A stretch of DNA of 46,275 nt from Flavobacteriaceae bacterium (lineage in GTDB: Bacteria; Bacteroidota; Bacteroidia; Flavobacteriales; Weeksellaceae). This document shows, piece after piece, positions 1-8,471 of the stretch. The stretch is from positions 119,816 to 166,090 of the forward strand of contig JAGLAZ010000003.1 of the NCBI GenBank assembly GCA_018260565.1, written 5' to 3'. Under the pieces are notes generated by a model. The model made no database searches. It had not been told where the DNA came from and saw only the letters and a program-made list of their open reading frames with translations. Position 1 is the stretch's first letter; each line of letters begins with the position of its first letter. The position numbers were made by a program, and so were the translations under genes.

Positions 1-297
1 GTAAGCATCAGCCCCATAGGAAAGTCTTTTACTATGCAGAATGAAGGGAAAACCTATAATATGGCTTTTGCAGAAAAAATTGTGAGTCTTCGAATTTTAA
101 AAGATAATGGGACAGAAATTTATACTGGTGATTTTATACAATCCAACAACATTATTTCTGTACGATTGGATCATTTAAACAACGAGAAAATCCCATTCCC
201 TATGGTATTTAATATGCGTTTCGTAACCGTTGATGGAGCCATATGCTTACGGGAAATTAACAAAAGCCAATGCTGGCTAACTACAAATACTAAATAA
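1..297 (+). CDS. Hypothetical protein, probably cut by the window edge
   Basis: The reading frame is open from base 1, so this may be the C-terminal part of a longer protein. A start at ATG 34 (87 residues) is also possible, because an AGGAAAG stretch lies nine bases before it. The visible protein is soluble, has no signal peptide or membrane segment, and looks like a small mixed alpha/beta or beta-rich domain. I do not recognise the family. It ends three bases before the fumarylacetoacetase start, so the two are probably co-transcribed. A role in aromatic amino acid breakdown is only a guess from position. Confidence 0.5.
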   Translation, partial: VSISPIGKSFTMQNEGKTYNMAFAEKIVSLRILKDNGTEIYTGDFIQSNNIISVRLDHLNNEKIPFPMVFNMRFVTVDGAICLREINKSQCWLTTNTK

Positions 298-300
298 TTA

Positions 301-1548
301 ATGAAATCATTTATAGAATATCAAAAAGAGTCTGATTTTTCGATTCATAATATACCTTTTGGAGTTGCAATTTTTAAAAATGAATACATCGCCTGCTGTA
401 CGCGCATTGGTGATCAAATAATAGATCTTGCAAGCTTATATGAATTATCCTACTTAGAAGGAATTGAGGAGCTGGAAGAAAATGTTTTTGAGGCCTATAC
501 CCTCAATGATTTCATAGAACTTGGAAAAGAGGTGACTGTTCCTGTCCGTAAAAAACTACAAGAATTATTCTCTGAAGGTTCCCTTTTAGAGAAAGACGAA
601 AAAGCAATAGAAAATTGCTTTTTTGAATTAGATGAGGTAGAGATGTTGATGCCTGTTCATGTATCCAATTATACTGATTTTTATAGTTCCATAGAGCACG
701 CTACCAATGTTGGAAAGATGTTTCGTGACCCAGAAAATGCACTTCTTCCCAACTGGAAACACCTACCTGTAGGCTATCATGGGCGTGCAAGCTCTATAGT
801 AGTTTCAGGAATGGATTTTCACCGCCCTAAAGGCCAAACTAAGGCAGCAAATGAAGTGGCACCCTCCTTTGGGCCAACTAAGCAATTGGATTTTGAACTT
901 GAAATGGCTTTTATTGTAAATAAAAATACTGCCTTGGGAGAAAGTGTCACCACTCAAGAAGCGGAAAACGCCATATTTGGAATGGTGCTATTTAATGACT
1001 GGTCAGCGCGTGATATTCAAGCATGGGAATATGTTCCATTAGGACCATTTTTAGGAAAAAGTTTTTGCAGCAGCATATCACCGTGGGTAATTACTTTAGA
1101 AGCATTAGAGCTATTCCGTGTTGCCTCGCCGAAACAAGAGCCTGAAGTATTGGATTATTTAAAATTTGATGGTGAAAAGAACTTTGACATAAACCTTACA
1201 GTCTCTTTAACACCGGAAAAAGGAGAGGAAACTATTATTTGCCAAAGTAATTTTAAATATATGTACTGGAATATGGCACAGCAACTTGCTCACCATACTA
1301 TTAATGGTTGTAATCTTGAGGTAGGCGATATGTATGCCTCGGGAACAATATCCGGTAAAGAAGAAAGTTCCTTCGGATCTTTGTTAGAGCTTACATGGAG
1401 AGGCGAAAAACCTTTACGATTAAATGATGGCACCGAAAGAAAGTTTTTAGAAGATGGGGATCAAATTTCTATTACAGGTTATTGCCTAAAGGAAGATATT
1501 CGTGTTGGTTTTGGGGAAGTAAAAGCCAAAATCCTTCCATCAAAGTAA
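301..1548 (+). CDS. fahA: Fumarylacetoacetase
   Basis: Hydrolyses 4-fumarylacetoacetate to fumarate and acetoacetate, the last step of tyrosine/homogentisate breakdown in the cytoplasm. At 415 residues it has the family's normal length. Residues line up by number with the mammalian enzyme: metal ligands Asp126, Glu199, Glu201 and Asp233, the catalytic base His133 (in DFYSSIEHA) and Lys253 (in FLGKSF). The GYHGRASS and NDWSARDIQ signatures are intact. The N-terminal SH3-like part (about 1-118) precedes the catalytic mixed beta-roll domain. It follows the edge ORF by three bases and ends in a strong terminator. No other homogentisate-pathway gene lies in the window. Confidence 0.95.
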   Translation: MKSFIEYQKESDFSIHNIPFGVAIFKNEYIACCTRIGDQIIDLASLYELSYLEGIEELEENVFEAYTLNDFIELGKEVTVPVRKKLQELFSEGSLLEKDEKAIENCFFELDEVEMLMPVHVSNYTDFYSSIEHATNVGKMFRDPENALLPNWKHLPVGYHGRASSIVVSGMDFHRPKGQTKAANEVAPSFGPTKQLDFELEMAFIVNKNTALGESVTTQEAENAIFGMVLFNDWSARDIQAWEYVPLGPFLGKSFCSSISPWVITLEALELFRVASPKQEPEVLDYLKFDGEKNFDINLTVSLTPEKGEETIICQSNFKYMYWNMAQQLAHHTINGCNLEVGDMYASGTISGKEESSFGSLLELTWRGEKPLRLNDGTERKFLEDGDQISITGYCLKEDIRVGFGEVKAKILPSK

Positions 1549-1569
1549 TTTAAAATTAAATATAAATGA

Positions 1570-1601
1570 AACACCAAAAGAATCATTTTGGTGTTTTTTT
1601 T
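1570..1601 (+). terminator. Rho-independent terminator after fumarylacetoacetase
   Basis: A perfect 10-bp stem (AACACCAAAA / TTTTGGTGTT) with a six-base loop is followed by a T run reaching 1601. It lies 22 bases after the fumarylacetoacetase stop and just before the next gene. Confidence 0.9.
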
Positions 1602-1612
1602 ATTTTAAAAAT

Positions 1613-2116
1613 ATGAAGTATAAAATAATTAGCCTTATACTTTTAGGATTTAGTGCGTGTATATATATAATCTTTAGAACAGAGCAAACTCTTATAAATC
1701 AGATCTTCCAATATATATTTTCCAAAGAAGCATTGGATAATTTACGCCAATCTATTCAAAACTATATCTACCTTCCAGCAATTGTAATTTACAGTGTACC
1801 AGAGGCTTGCTGGATTGCCAGCCTTACTCTTCTTGGTGAAAACCGCTATATTAAAGTTTGTAAAATAAAAGTATATGTAAAATATGTACCGCTCCTCCTA
1901 ATTCTTTGGTTTGAAGCAATGCAATTTTTCCACTTACTTCACGGAACATTTGATTGGTATGATATATTACTATCAGCTGTGGCTTGGGCTATGTCTTACC
2001 TTAGTATTTCCCGAAGCGAAAAGCAAAATATTTTTACTTGGGATAGACTTTCTTTTTGGAGTTTAATTTTTGTATATTCTGTTGTTATTTTGGCACATGT
2101 CCGTTTATCAAATTAA
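1613..2116 (+). CDS. Hypothetical multi-pass membrane protein
   Basis: A 167-residue protein with about five hydrophobic stretches (roughly residues 4-21, 52-74, 88-105, 115-132 and 146-164), so an inner-membrane protein is likely. The loop after the second segment is rich in Lys/Arg (ENRYIKVCKIK). I do not recognise a family; it resembles small VanZ-like or uncharacterised flavobacterial membrane proteins only in general build. It starts 12 bases after the upstream terminator and must have its own promoter or rely on readthrough. The bases after it hold the nested hairpins at 2156-2261. Confidence 0.6.
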   Translation: MKYKIISLILLGFSACIYIIFRTEQTLINQIFQYIFSKEALDNLRQSIQNYIYLPAIVIYSVPEACWIASLTLLGENRYIKVCKIKVYVKYVPLLLILWFEAMQFFHLLHGTFDWYDILLSAVAWAMSYLSISRSEKQNIFTWDRLSFWSLIFVYSVVILAHVRLSN

Positions 2117-2155
2117 GTTTATAAATTTCGAGGTATTACTCACGGAAATTTTTGA

Positions 2156-2261
2156 GATGTGCAAAAGTCTCCGCTTTGCTCCGCCTTTTGCACATCGCCG
2201 CGCGAATTTCCCTCACGGAAGCAGAGCTTCCTGAGGGAACTTCGCCAATCCGCGCGGCGAT
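2156..2261. repeat. Nested perfect inverted repeats (intergenic palindromic element)
   Basis: Three stem-loops sit in about 105 bases of unusually GC-rich DNA. First: GATGTGCAAAAG (2156-2167) pairs with CTTTTGCACATC (2185-2196), with CCGCTTTGCTCC in the loop. Second: ATCGCCGCGCG (2194-2204) pairs with CGCGCGGCGAT (2251-2261). Nested inside it, TTCCCTCA (2208-2215) pairs with TGAGGGAA (2232-2239), and GGAAGC with GCTTCC. The first and second stems share bases 2194-2196, so they compete. A 62-codon open frame crosses the element but has no coding character; I treat it as an accident of the repeats. Confidence 0.85.
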
Positions 2262-2300
2262 TATTTATAAAATCAGAAATAAATCTAAATTTTTAACTAG

Positions 2301-2329
2301 TAAAAAGGCTCTGCGAATTCGCAAAGCCT
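2301..2329 (-). terminator. Rho-independent terminator after the aldehyde dehydrogenase gene
   Basis: Read on the minus strand, AGGCT + palindromic TGCGAATTCGCA + AGCCT forms a hairpin with one internal mismatch, followed by TTTTT. It starts eight bases past the aldehyde dehydrogenase stop. Confidence 0.75.
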
Positions 2330-2336
2330 ATTTAAT

Positions 2337-3719
2337 TTAAATAAATTTTTTCACAAAATTATACAAAGGATAAGGCGTATATTTCACTGGAACATCTATC
2401 CATGTCGGCGTCATCGAGATGGAGCGCTTATGAGAAAAAGCCTCAAAGCTATAGCGGCCGTGATAATTTCCCTGCCCACTGTAGCCTACTCCACCGAATG
2501 GCATTCTATGATTGGCTATATGCATTAAAGTGTCATTAATACAGGCACCGCCAGAAGTAACTTCCGTAAAGACTTTTTTGGAGGATTGTGAGCTTCCAAA
2601 ATAATAAAATGCAAGAGGTTTCGGTTTGTTTTTTATGATGTTTATCGGTTCATCCATGTCCTTGAAACTATAAACTGGTAATATTGGGCCGAAAATTTCG
2701 GTCTGCATTACTTCACTTTGAGGATCTACATTTAGAAGCGGTGTAAATTCTATAAATCTTTCTTCATCTGAAGTTGAACCACCGAATGCTGGGGTGCCAA
2801 GGGAAAGATAAGAGGATACACGCTTCTGTGCATCATCATGTATCATACGCCCATAATAAGGACTTTCTTTTGGATTTTCGCCAAAAAATTCTTTAGCATA
2901 GCTCTCCATATATTTTAAGAGTTCATCCTTTACATCTTCATGAACCCAGAGATAATCCGGTGCAATGCAGGTTTGTCCAGCATTTATTGTCTTGCCCCAG
3001 ACTATTCTTTTCGCTGCTAAATTGATATTGGCATCACAATTTACTATGCAAGGACTTTTACCACCTAATTCCAATATCATTTTGGATAAATGCTTAGCAA
3101 ATTTCTCCATAAAAATACTTCCCACTTTGGAACTTCCAGTAAAGCAAACTACATCAAAAGGAATATCAAAAAGGAATTCATTTACATCTCTACCACCTGA
3201 TATGCACGCAATAAAATTTGGGGGAAATGTTTCTGAAATAATTTTGTTGATGATATTGGCCGTATGCGCTGCGTCAGGAGAAGGTTTTACAATTGAACAA
3301 TTACCACCTGATATAGCACCAATTAAGGTATTTAAGCTTAGATGAAAGGGATAATTCCAAGGTGAAACTATCAGTGCCATTCCTAAAGGCTCAAAAATCA
3401 TTTTTCCAGTTGCGGGAAAAGTAGTAAGAGTGGGGAGGGCGTATTGCGGCTGAGCCCACTTACTAAGGTTTTTAATTTGATAGTCTATTTCAGAGTAAAC
3501 TATTGCCAGTTCTGTATAGTATGCTTCTTGGGCGCTTTTGTGCAAGTCATTCCAGAGTGCTTCTAGAACATTATCCTCATACTTTTTTATTGATAATTTT
3601 AAAGCTTGAAGTGCATCAAGACGAAATCGAATAGACTTAGTTGCTTGAGATTCAAAAAATTCTTTTTGTAAAGAAAATAATTCTTGAATTTTTTCTTTTG
3701 ATGTGGATGCTACGTTCAT
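2337..3719 (-). CDS. NAD(P)-dependent aldehyde dehydrogenase, ALDH3-like class
   Basis: Oxidises an aldehyde to the carboxylic acid. The 460-residue length, without the N-terminal extension of other ALDHs, fits the ALDH3/coniferyl-aldehyde class, often active on medium/long-chain or aromatic aldehydes. Catalytic Cys251 (in NAGQTCIAP), general-base Glu217 (in LELGGK) and the oxyanion Asn122 (in SPWNYPFH) are all present, as is the cofactor-binding FTGSSKVG at 193-200. It overlaps the SDR gene upstream by four bases (ATGA), so the two are translationally coupled. A two-step alcohol-to-acid oxidation by the pair is a reasonable inference; the substrate is not visible from sequence. Confidence 0.9.
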   Translation of the reverse strand: MNVASTSKEKIQELFSLQKEFFESQATKSIRFRLDALQALKLSIKKYEDNVLEALWNDLHKSAQEAYYTELAIVYSEIDYQIKNLSKWAQPQYALPTLTTFPATGKMIFEPLGMALIVSPWNYPFHLSLNTLIGAISGGNCSIVKPSPDAAHTANIINKIISETFPPNFIACISGGRDVNEFLFDIPFDVVCFTGSSKVGSIFMEKFAKHLSKMILELGGKSPCIVNCDANINLAAKRIVWGKTINAGQTCIAPDYLWVHEDVKDELLKYMESYAKEFFGENPKESPYYGRMIHDDAQKRVSSYLSLGTPAFGGSTSDEERFIEFTPLLNVDPQSEVMQTEIFGPILPVYSFKDMDEPINIIKNKPKPLAFYYFGSSQSSKKVFTEVTSGGACINDTLMHIANHRMPFGGVGYSGQGNYHGRYSFEAFSHKRSISMTPTWIDVPVKYTPYPLYNFVKKFI

Positions 3720-4522
3720 GATTTTCTACCTGTAAATTTGTCCATAGTTTTATATATACCTCCCCATCCTCCGATATATTTATCGAATTGATTCACTGAT
3801 AATAATGCTTGGCCAAAGCGCACAAAACGTACAGACCATGGCATACTAACGAATGCTTTTTTCGCCTCAATCCCATCAATTATTTGACGAGCTGCATCTT
3901 CTGGTTCTATTAAAGGAATAATTGATTTCACACCCTCAAACATTCCAGTTTTAATATAAAAAGGCGTTACTGTAGTTACACCAATATTCTTTTTAAGTTT
4001 TTTGAGATCCAGTCGTAAACTGTCAGAGAAACCTATAACCGCCCATTTGCTAGCGACATAGACGGCCATTTTAGGATTAGAAATTAGACCTGCAGAGGAT
4101 GCTATATTACAGATATATCCGGAATTCTGTTCTACCATTTCTGGTAAAAATGCATGTGCCACCAGCATCGGGCCAACTGCATTAATATCCATAGTCCTAA
4201 GAATCTCTGCCTCGGTGTGCTCATGGAAAAATTTGCCTACAACAATACCTGCATTATTAATGACTACATCCAAAAAGCCTACATCTTGCTTTACTTTCTG
4301 TGCCATTTCTTTGATCTCTTCAGGTTTTGAAACATCTACCTTATAGGTTTTTACGGTTCCCAAATGCTCAAACTCTGATGCTACGGAATTCATTAATTCT
4401 GTATTGATATCCCAAATAACCAAGCTACCGCCACGTTCTAGAACCAATCTACCCATAATATTTCCGATACCAGAGGCTCCTCCGGTGATGAGAACAATTT
4501 TATTATAGAAATATGAATTCAT
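3716..4522 (-). CDS. Short-chain dehydrogenase/reductase (classical SDR)
   Basis: NAD(P)(H)-dependent oxidoreductase of 268 residues. The Rossmann glycine motif TGGASGIG is at 13-20, the NNAG motif at 89-92, and the catalytic set is Ser142/143, Tyr155 and Lys159 (YVASK). Asp38 in VIWDIN at the end of the second beta strand suggests NAD(H) preference. The C-terminal third has hydrophobic and basic patches, as in SDRs acting on retinol or long-chain alcohols (SDR16C-like), which is a weak similarity call. First gene of the ALDH operon; a TATATTTA (7 of 8 to TAnnTTTG) lies just upstream on the minus strand. Confidence 0.9.
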   Translation of the reverse strand: MNSYFYNKIVLITGGASGIGNIMGRLVLERGGSLVIWDINTELMNSVASEFEHLGTVKTYKVDVSKPEEIKEMAQKVKQDVGFLDVVINNAGIVVGKFFHEHTEAEILRTMDINAVGPMLVAHAFLPEMVEQNSGYICNIASSAGLISNPKMAVYVASKWAVIGFSDSLRLDLKKLKKNIGVTTVTPFYIKTGMFEGVKSIIPLIEPEDAARQIIDGIEAKKAFVSMPWSVRFVRFGQALLSVNQFDKYIGGWGGIYKTMDKFTGRKS

Positions 4523-4711
4523 TGTTTAAAATTTTACATAAATATACGCCAATTAAAAAGTTTAACCTTATTAATTAATTCAAATTTTTGTGACTTTTTA
4601 GCATAAAATTAGATTCCCTACCTTCATAAAATTAGGAGGATATTTTTAAAAAGTTAAACAAATGTCATATTCTATATCGCTAATTATTTCCCTATATTTC
4701 GTGGGTAAACC

Positions 4712-5887
4712 ATGAAAGTAAAAAGTTCAAATACCACCCGAAAAAACCTTATTCGTAACGCTTATTCTATTGCAGATATTGCGCTTGTAGAGGCTTCGAA
4801 AACGGATTCCCCAGACTCATTTCCAACTGACACTATTGAGGCACTTTTTCAAAACGGTTTTCTTACCATGTGTGCTCCACTTCAATATGGTGGTGCTGAT
4901 GTAGGAATTATACCAGGAACACAAACGCTTCTTCTTGAGCTTCTCAAAATAATTGGTAGCGGTAATTTAGTAGCAGGAAGAGTATTGGAAGGCCATATCA
5001 ATGCTCAAATTCTTATACATCTTTATGGCACTGAAAATCAGGTAAAAACTTACTTAGAAGAAGCTCAAAATAAAAAACTTTTTGGGGTCTGGAATACCCA
5101 AGCGGCTGACGGAACTACTTTAAATCTTAAAAAAGAAGGATACTGCCAATTATCTGGTTCAAAAACCTTCGCTACTGGCTCTGGTTTTGTTTCCAGACCC
5201 TTAGTTACAGCTAAAATACCTAATGGAGAAATCCAAATGTGCCTTCCAAATCTTGATAAAAAGAAAGGAAAATATGATGCCTCATGGTGGAATCCTATGG
5301 GAATGCGTGCTACACGTAGTTATAAAATTAATTTTGGCCGAACAAAAATTCCTCTCGAGGATCTGCTAGGTAAACCAGGCGAATATTATGCTCAACCAAT
5401 TTTCGGTGCGGGCTCTATTCGTTTTTCGGCGGTACAATTGGGTGGTGCTGAACGCTTGGTGACATTGACAAGGGCTTATTTACAGGATTTAGGACGAACG
5501 CAAGATCCATTTCAGCAAATGCGGGTGGGAAAAATGTGTATCGCTGTTGCTTCCGGAAATCAATGGTTGCATACTGCAGCGGAATATTGGGACCAATACC
5601 TTTTAACAAAATCCGAAAAAGACTCGGAAAGACTTCTTTATAATGCGAATATGGCTCGTCTGGCTATTCGAAATATTTGCAATGAAATCATTTTGCTCAC
5701 ACAGGAATGTGTAGGTGCGCGTGGCCTAAATGCACCCCACCATTTTGAAAGAATTATTCGGGATCTTATGATATACCTTCAGCAACCAGCTCCGGACGCA
5801 GCTTTAGGACATGTAGGTGTAAACTTCTTACAGACCGAGGAAGATAATTCATATTTTTGGAATCCTCGTCCTTTATCAGAAAACTAA
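4712..5887 (+). CDS. Acyl-CoA-dehydrogenase-like flavoprotein
   Basis: The 391-residue protein has the acyl-CoA dehydrogenase layout: helical N domain (about 1-115), beta domain (about 125-225, with VWNTQAADGT and KTFATGSGF as the flavin-loop region) and helical C domain. The usual catalytic-base neighbourhood (YEGT-type motif with Glu near the C-terminus) is missing; the matching end reads PDAALGHVGVNFL. A flavin oxidase or monooxygenase activity, as in nitroalkane-oxidase/DszC-type relatives, is therefore possible, though not shown. Two bases separate it from the PIG-L gene, so they form one operon. TATATTTC (7 of 8 to the Bacteroidota -7 element) lies upstream. Divergent from the SDR gene. 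Confidence 0.8.
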   Translation: MKVKSSNTTRKNLIRNAYSIADIALVEASKTDSPDSFPTDTIEALFQNGFLTMCAPLQYGGADVGIIPGTQTLLLELLKIIGSGNLVAGRVLEGHINAQILIHLYGTENQVKTYLEEAQNKKLFGVWNTQAADGTTLNLKKEGYCQLSGSKTFATGSGFVSRPLVTAKIPNGEIQMCLPNLDKKKGKYDASWWNPMGMRATRSYKINFGRTKIPLEDLLGKPGEYYAQPIFGAGSIRFSAVQLGGAERLVTLTRAYLQDLGRTQDPFQQMRVGKMCIAVASGNQWLHTAAEYWDQYLLTKSEKDSERLLYNANMARLAIRNICNEIILLTQECVGARGLNAPHHFERIIRDLMIYLQQPAPDAALGHVGVNFLQTEEDNSYFWNPRPLSEN

Positions 5888-5889
5888 GT

Positions 5890-6615
5890 ATGGAGCCTTT
5901 AGAACAAGACTTTACCGAAATCCCTCATGAGAAGATTTCAGAATTCGGACCTACCCTCATCGTTGCGCCTCATGCAGATGATGAAAGCCTTGGATGTGGG
6001 GGTATTGCCGCCCTTTTACGAGCTAATAATATAGATGTACATATAGTATTGCTGAGTGATGGAACCTTATCTCATCCTATTAGTAAGGAATATCCTGCAG
6101 AGCGACTGAGAATTTTGCGGGAAGAAGAGTTAATTTCAGCTTGTGAAATCCTTAATATCCCAAAAGAGAACATTCATTTTTTTAGGTTGAAGGATAGAAG
6201 TGTACCCTCTAAGGATTCGCCTGAATTTTCATCATCTTGTTCACTTTTAGCTAAGCTTCTAATAGATATAAAGGTTCAAAGTGTTTTCGTGCCTTGGCGA
6301 AGAGACCCGCATCCAGATCATCGAGCCGCATATCAGCTAGTTAACGAAGCTAAGTCCCCCAATCATACTGTTTTAGAATATGCCATTTGGTTATCAGAAC
6401 TTGGCAACCCGGAAGATTTTCCGCTGGAAGATGAGGTTGAAAAATTAGGTATAAACATTCAAGATGTAATAAAAATAAAACAGGATGCTATAATGGCACA
6501 TCGTTCTCAGACCACACATCTTATACAGGATGATCCGGATGGATTTTGCTTATCAAAAGAAATGTTAGAAAAATTTAATGTACCTTTTGAGTACTTTTAT
6601 AGAGATATACGATGA
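5890..6615 (+). CDS. PIG-L family (LmbE-like) metal-dependent deacetylase
   Basis: Zinc-dependent N-deacetylase fold, as in MshB, BshB and GlcNAc-PI deacetylase. The metal/catalytic motif PHADDE at 27-32 gives His28 and Asp31 with Asp30 as the likely base, and DPHPDH at 138-143 supplies the third ligand region. I chose ATG 5890 (241 residues), two bases after the upstream stop, because a farther start at 5857 would overlap the flavoprotein gene and add a stretch without family character. The likely substrate is an N-acetylated sugar or sugar conjugate, which would suit the convergent glycosyltransferase. It overlaps the methyltransferase gene by four bases. Confidence 0.9.
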   Translation: MEPLEQDFTEIPHEKISEFGPTLIVAPHADDESLGCGGIAALLRANNIDVHIVLLSDGTLSHPISKEYPAERLRILREEELISACEILNIPKENIHFFRLKDRSVPSKDSPEFSSSCSLLAKLLIDIKVQSVFVPWRRDPHPDHRAAYQLVNEAKSPNHTVLEYAIWLSELGNPEDFPLEDEVEKLGINIQDVIKIKQDAIMAHRSQTTHLIQDDPDGFCLSKEMLEKFNVPFEYFYRDIR

Positions 6616-7196
6616 AATCTGATTCCAGTCTAAGTACAGAATATTTTGAAACAATTTATGCTAAAAATGAGGATCCTTGGAACTTTGAAACCAGTGAATA
6701 CGAAAGAGAAAAGTACAAGACTACTTTAGAGGCTTTGCCAAAAAACTTATACGAAAACGCCCTAGAAGTAGGATGTTCTATAGGAGTTCTCACCTACCAG
6801 TTAGCTGCTAAATGTAAAAAACTTACTTCTATTGATGTTTCTTCTAAAGCATTAGAAATAGCAAAAAAGCGATGTGCAGGACTTCCTCAAGTTCATTTTG
6901 AGCAAAAAAGTTTTTTAGACGATTTTCCTTCACAGAATTTTGATTTAATAATGGTTTCAGAAGTTGCTTATTATCTATCAGAAAAAGATTGGGATTTAGC
7001 GATGCAAAAAATAGATCATTGGGCAATGCCTAAAGCGCATATTGTTCTTGTTCATTGGCTTCCAGAAGTGCCTGACTATCCACAAACAGGAGACCAAGTG
7101 CATGAAAGGTTTAAACAAAAGATAGAGGGAAAGATGGTAAACAAAGTGTCCTTTAGAGCAGAGAAGTACCGCCTCGATCTTTGGGAGAAAAATTAA
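6612..7196 (+). CDS. Class I SAM-dependent methyltransferase (NodS-like)
   Basis: A 194-residue Rossmann-fold methyltransferase. Motif I LEVGCSIG is at 51-58, with the acidic end of strand beta-2 in LTSIDVSSKAL. The N-terminal part (YFETIYAKNEDPWNFETS) resembles NodS-type enzymes that N-methylate a deacetylated chitooligosaccharide. That family link, together with a PIG-L deacetylase whose end overlaps this start by four bases (ATGA), suggests deacetylation followed by N-methylation of the same amine. This is inference. I recall database proteins that fuse these two domains, which would support the pairing. Its stop codon overlaps that of the convergent glycosyltransferase. Confidence 0.85.
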   Translation: MKSDSSLSTEYFETIYAKNEDPWNFETSEYEREKYKTTLEALPKNLYENALEVGCSIGVLTYQLAAKCKKLTSIDVSSKALEIAKKRCAGLPQVHFEQKSFLDDFPSQNFDLIMVSEVAYYLSEKDWDLAMQKIDHWAMPKAHIVLVHWLPEVPDYPQTGDQVHERFKQKIEGKMVNKVSFRAEKYRLDLWEKN

Positions 7197-8341
7197 ATAT
7201 TACTAATTTTCCTCAACTTTTTCAAAGCAATTTCAATAGGTACTTTAGGATATTTTTTTTCGAATTCATGCATGTTCTCATGTTCGAACTGATTCATTGA
7301 TGTTCCAAAATAATAACTTGATCTAAAACTGTCTCCGTGCAAGCGTAATCTGCTTGACCATTTGCCTAAATTATTTTCAAATTTAATTATTACCTCCTTT
7401 TCATTAATTTTACCTTCCCAGAATTCTCGTAAGATATTTTTGCTTAAGCAAAGTGCCTTAATTTTTTCTGGTGAATTTACTTTATAAGGTTCTTTTATTT
7501 TTCCCATCTGTCCCCATTGTTGAATTTGAGTTGCTAGTCCGAATGTAGCCCGGCCGGCACTTCTTCCAGATGTAAATACTTGAACATCATGACTATGGCA
7601 TATCTTAGTATCATAGCATAACATTCTTTCATAAAAAGCACAGTCTTCTAAAAATTTCACATCAGGAAGTCCTCCCGTTCGTGCATATTGATATGCTGTT
7701 ATCCCAAAACTTCCGTTAAAATGTTGGTGATGTGAAGGTGGTAAATCATGTTTCTCTTGGAGCAAATAACTTTTATATGCTGCAGCTTTAAGTTGATACT
7801 CCTCATCCAATAAATGAAATTTTCTTGAACCTGGGAGCATGGATTCCAGTTCACCTTGTTTTAAAAATATTCTGCCCCCTACTGCATCTACTTTGGTTTT
7901 AAAAATTGAAAGATGGCTAGAAATCCAACGTGGGGATACTTCTGTGTCTCCGTCTGTAGTAAGGATATACGCATTTTTCGCAGCAAACTGTCTTCTACAC
8001 GCAATATCCATTAATAATTTTCTTACATAACCTATATTAGAATGATCTGGATGTAGCTGAATATCCTCAAAAAGAAGTTGAAAATCTAGATGTTTATTCT
8101 GGAAATCTATAAGCTTGGTTACCGTTTGATCTGTACAATTATTTGCTAAAATTAGAACCTCATAAAATGCATAAGGTATCTTTTTTCCTTCAGAGTCTAG
8201 CTGATGCTCAAGTGATGCGAGGCACGCTTCAATCGATTTTTCTTCATCTTTTACTGGAATGACTACCGTAATTTTACAGTTCGCTTTTTTCTGAAAATTT
8301 GTAAAAAGAGCATCATGAGATGGTTCTGGATGAATGGGCAT
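7193..8341 (-). CDS. Family 2 glycosyltransferase
   Basis: Transfers a sugar from a nucleotide donor to an unknown acceptor. The GT-A start KITVVIPVKDEEKSIEACLASL and the donor/metal motif TTDGDTEVSP are clear. No membrane segment is obvious, so it is probably cytoplasmic or peripheral. The frame runs up to a TTG at 8383, but ATG 8341 (382 residues) is preferred: it precedes the conserved domain, and TTTATTTG, a 7-of-8 match to the -7 element, lies in the extension. It converges on the methyltransferase gene with a four-base overlap and so is not in that operon, but it completes the ACAD/PIG-L/methyltransferase set. Confidence 0.85.
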   Translation of the reverse strand: MPIHPEPSHDALFTNFQKKANCKITVVIPVKDEEKSIEACLASLEHQLDSEGKKIPYAFYEVLILANNCTDQTVTKLIDFQNKHLDFQLLFEDIQLHPDHSNIGYVRKLLMDIACRRQFAAKNAYILTTDGDTEVSPRWISSHLSIFKTKVDAVGGRIFLKQGELESMLPGSRKFHLLDEEYQLKAAAYKSYLLQEKHDLPPSHHQHFNGSFGITAYQYARTGGLPDVKFLEDCAFYERMLCYDTKICHSHDVQVFTSGRSAGRATFGLATQIQQWGQMGKIKEPYKVNSPEKIKALCLSKNILREFWEGKINEKEVIIKFENNLGKWSSRLRLHGDSFRSSYYFGTSMNQFEHENMHEFEKKYPKVPIEIALKKLRKISNI

Positions 8342-8471
8342 AAAACAATTAAAAGTTTGTCTAAACAAATAAAATCTTGCCAATATAGAGTATTATTTAA
8401 AAACCAATTTTAAATTTTAATTTCTAATCGATGTTCTGGGTTATCGTTTCCTATTTTTACAAAAAAATGTC

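Noticed and set aside
2152-2340. 62-codon open frame on the plus strand
   Set aside because: It lies across the nested inverted repeats and the ALDH terminator, has no family character and overlaps the end of the ALDH gene; the frame is a by-product of the GC-rich palindromes.
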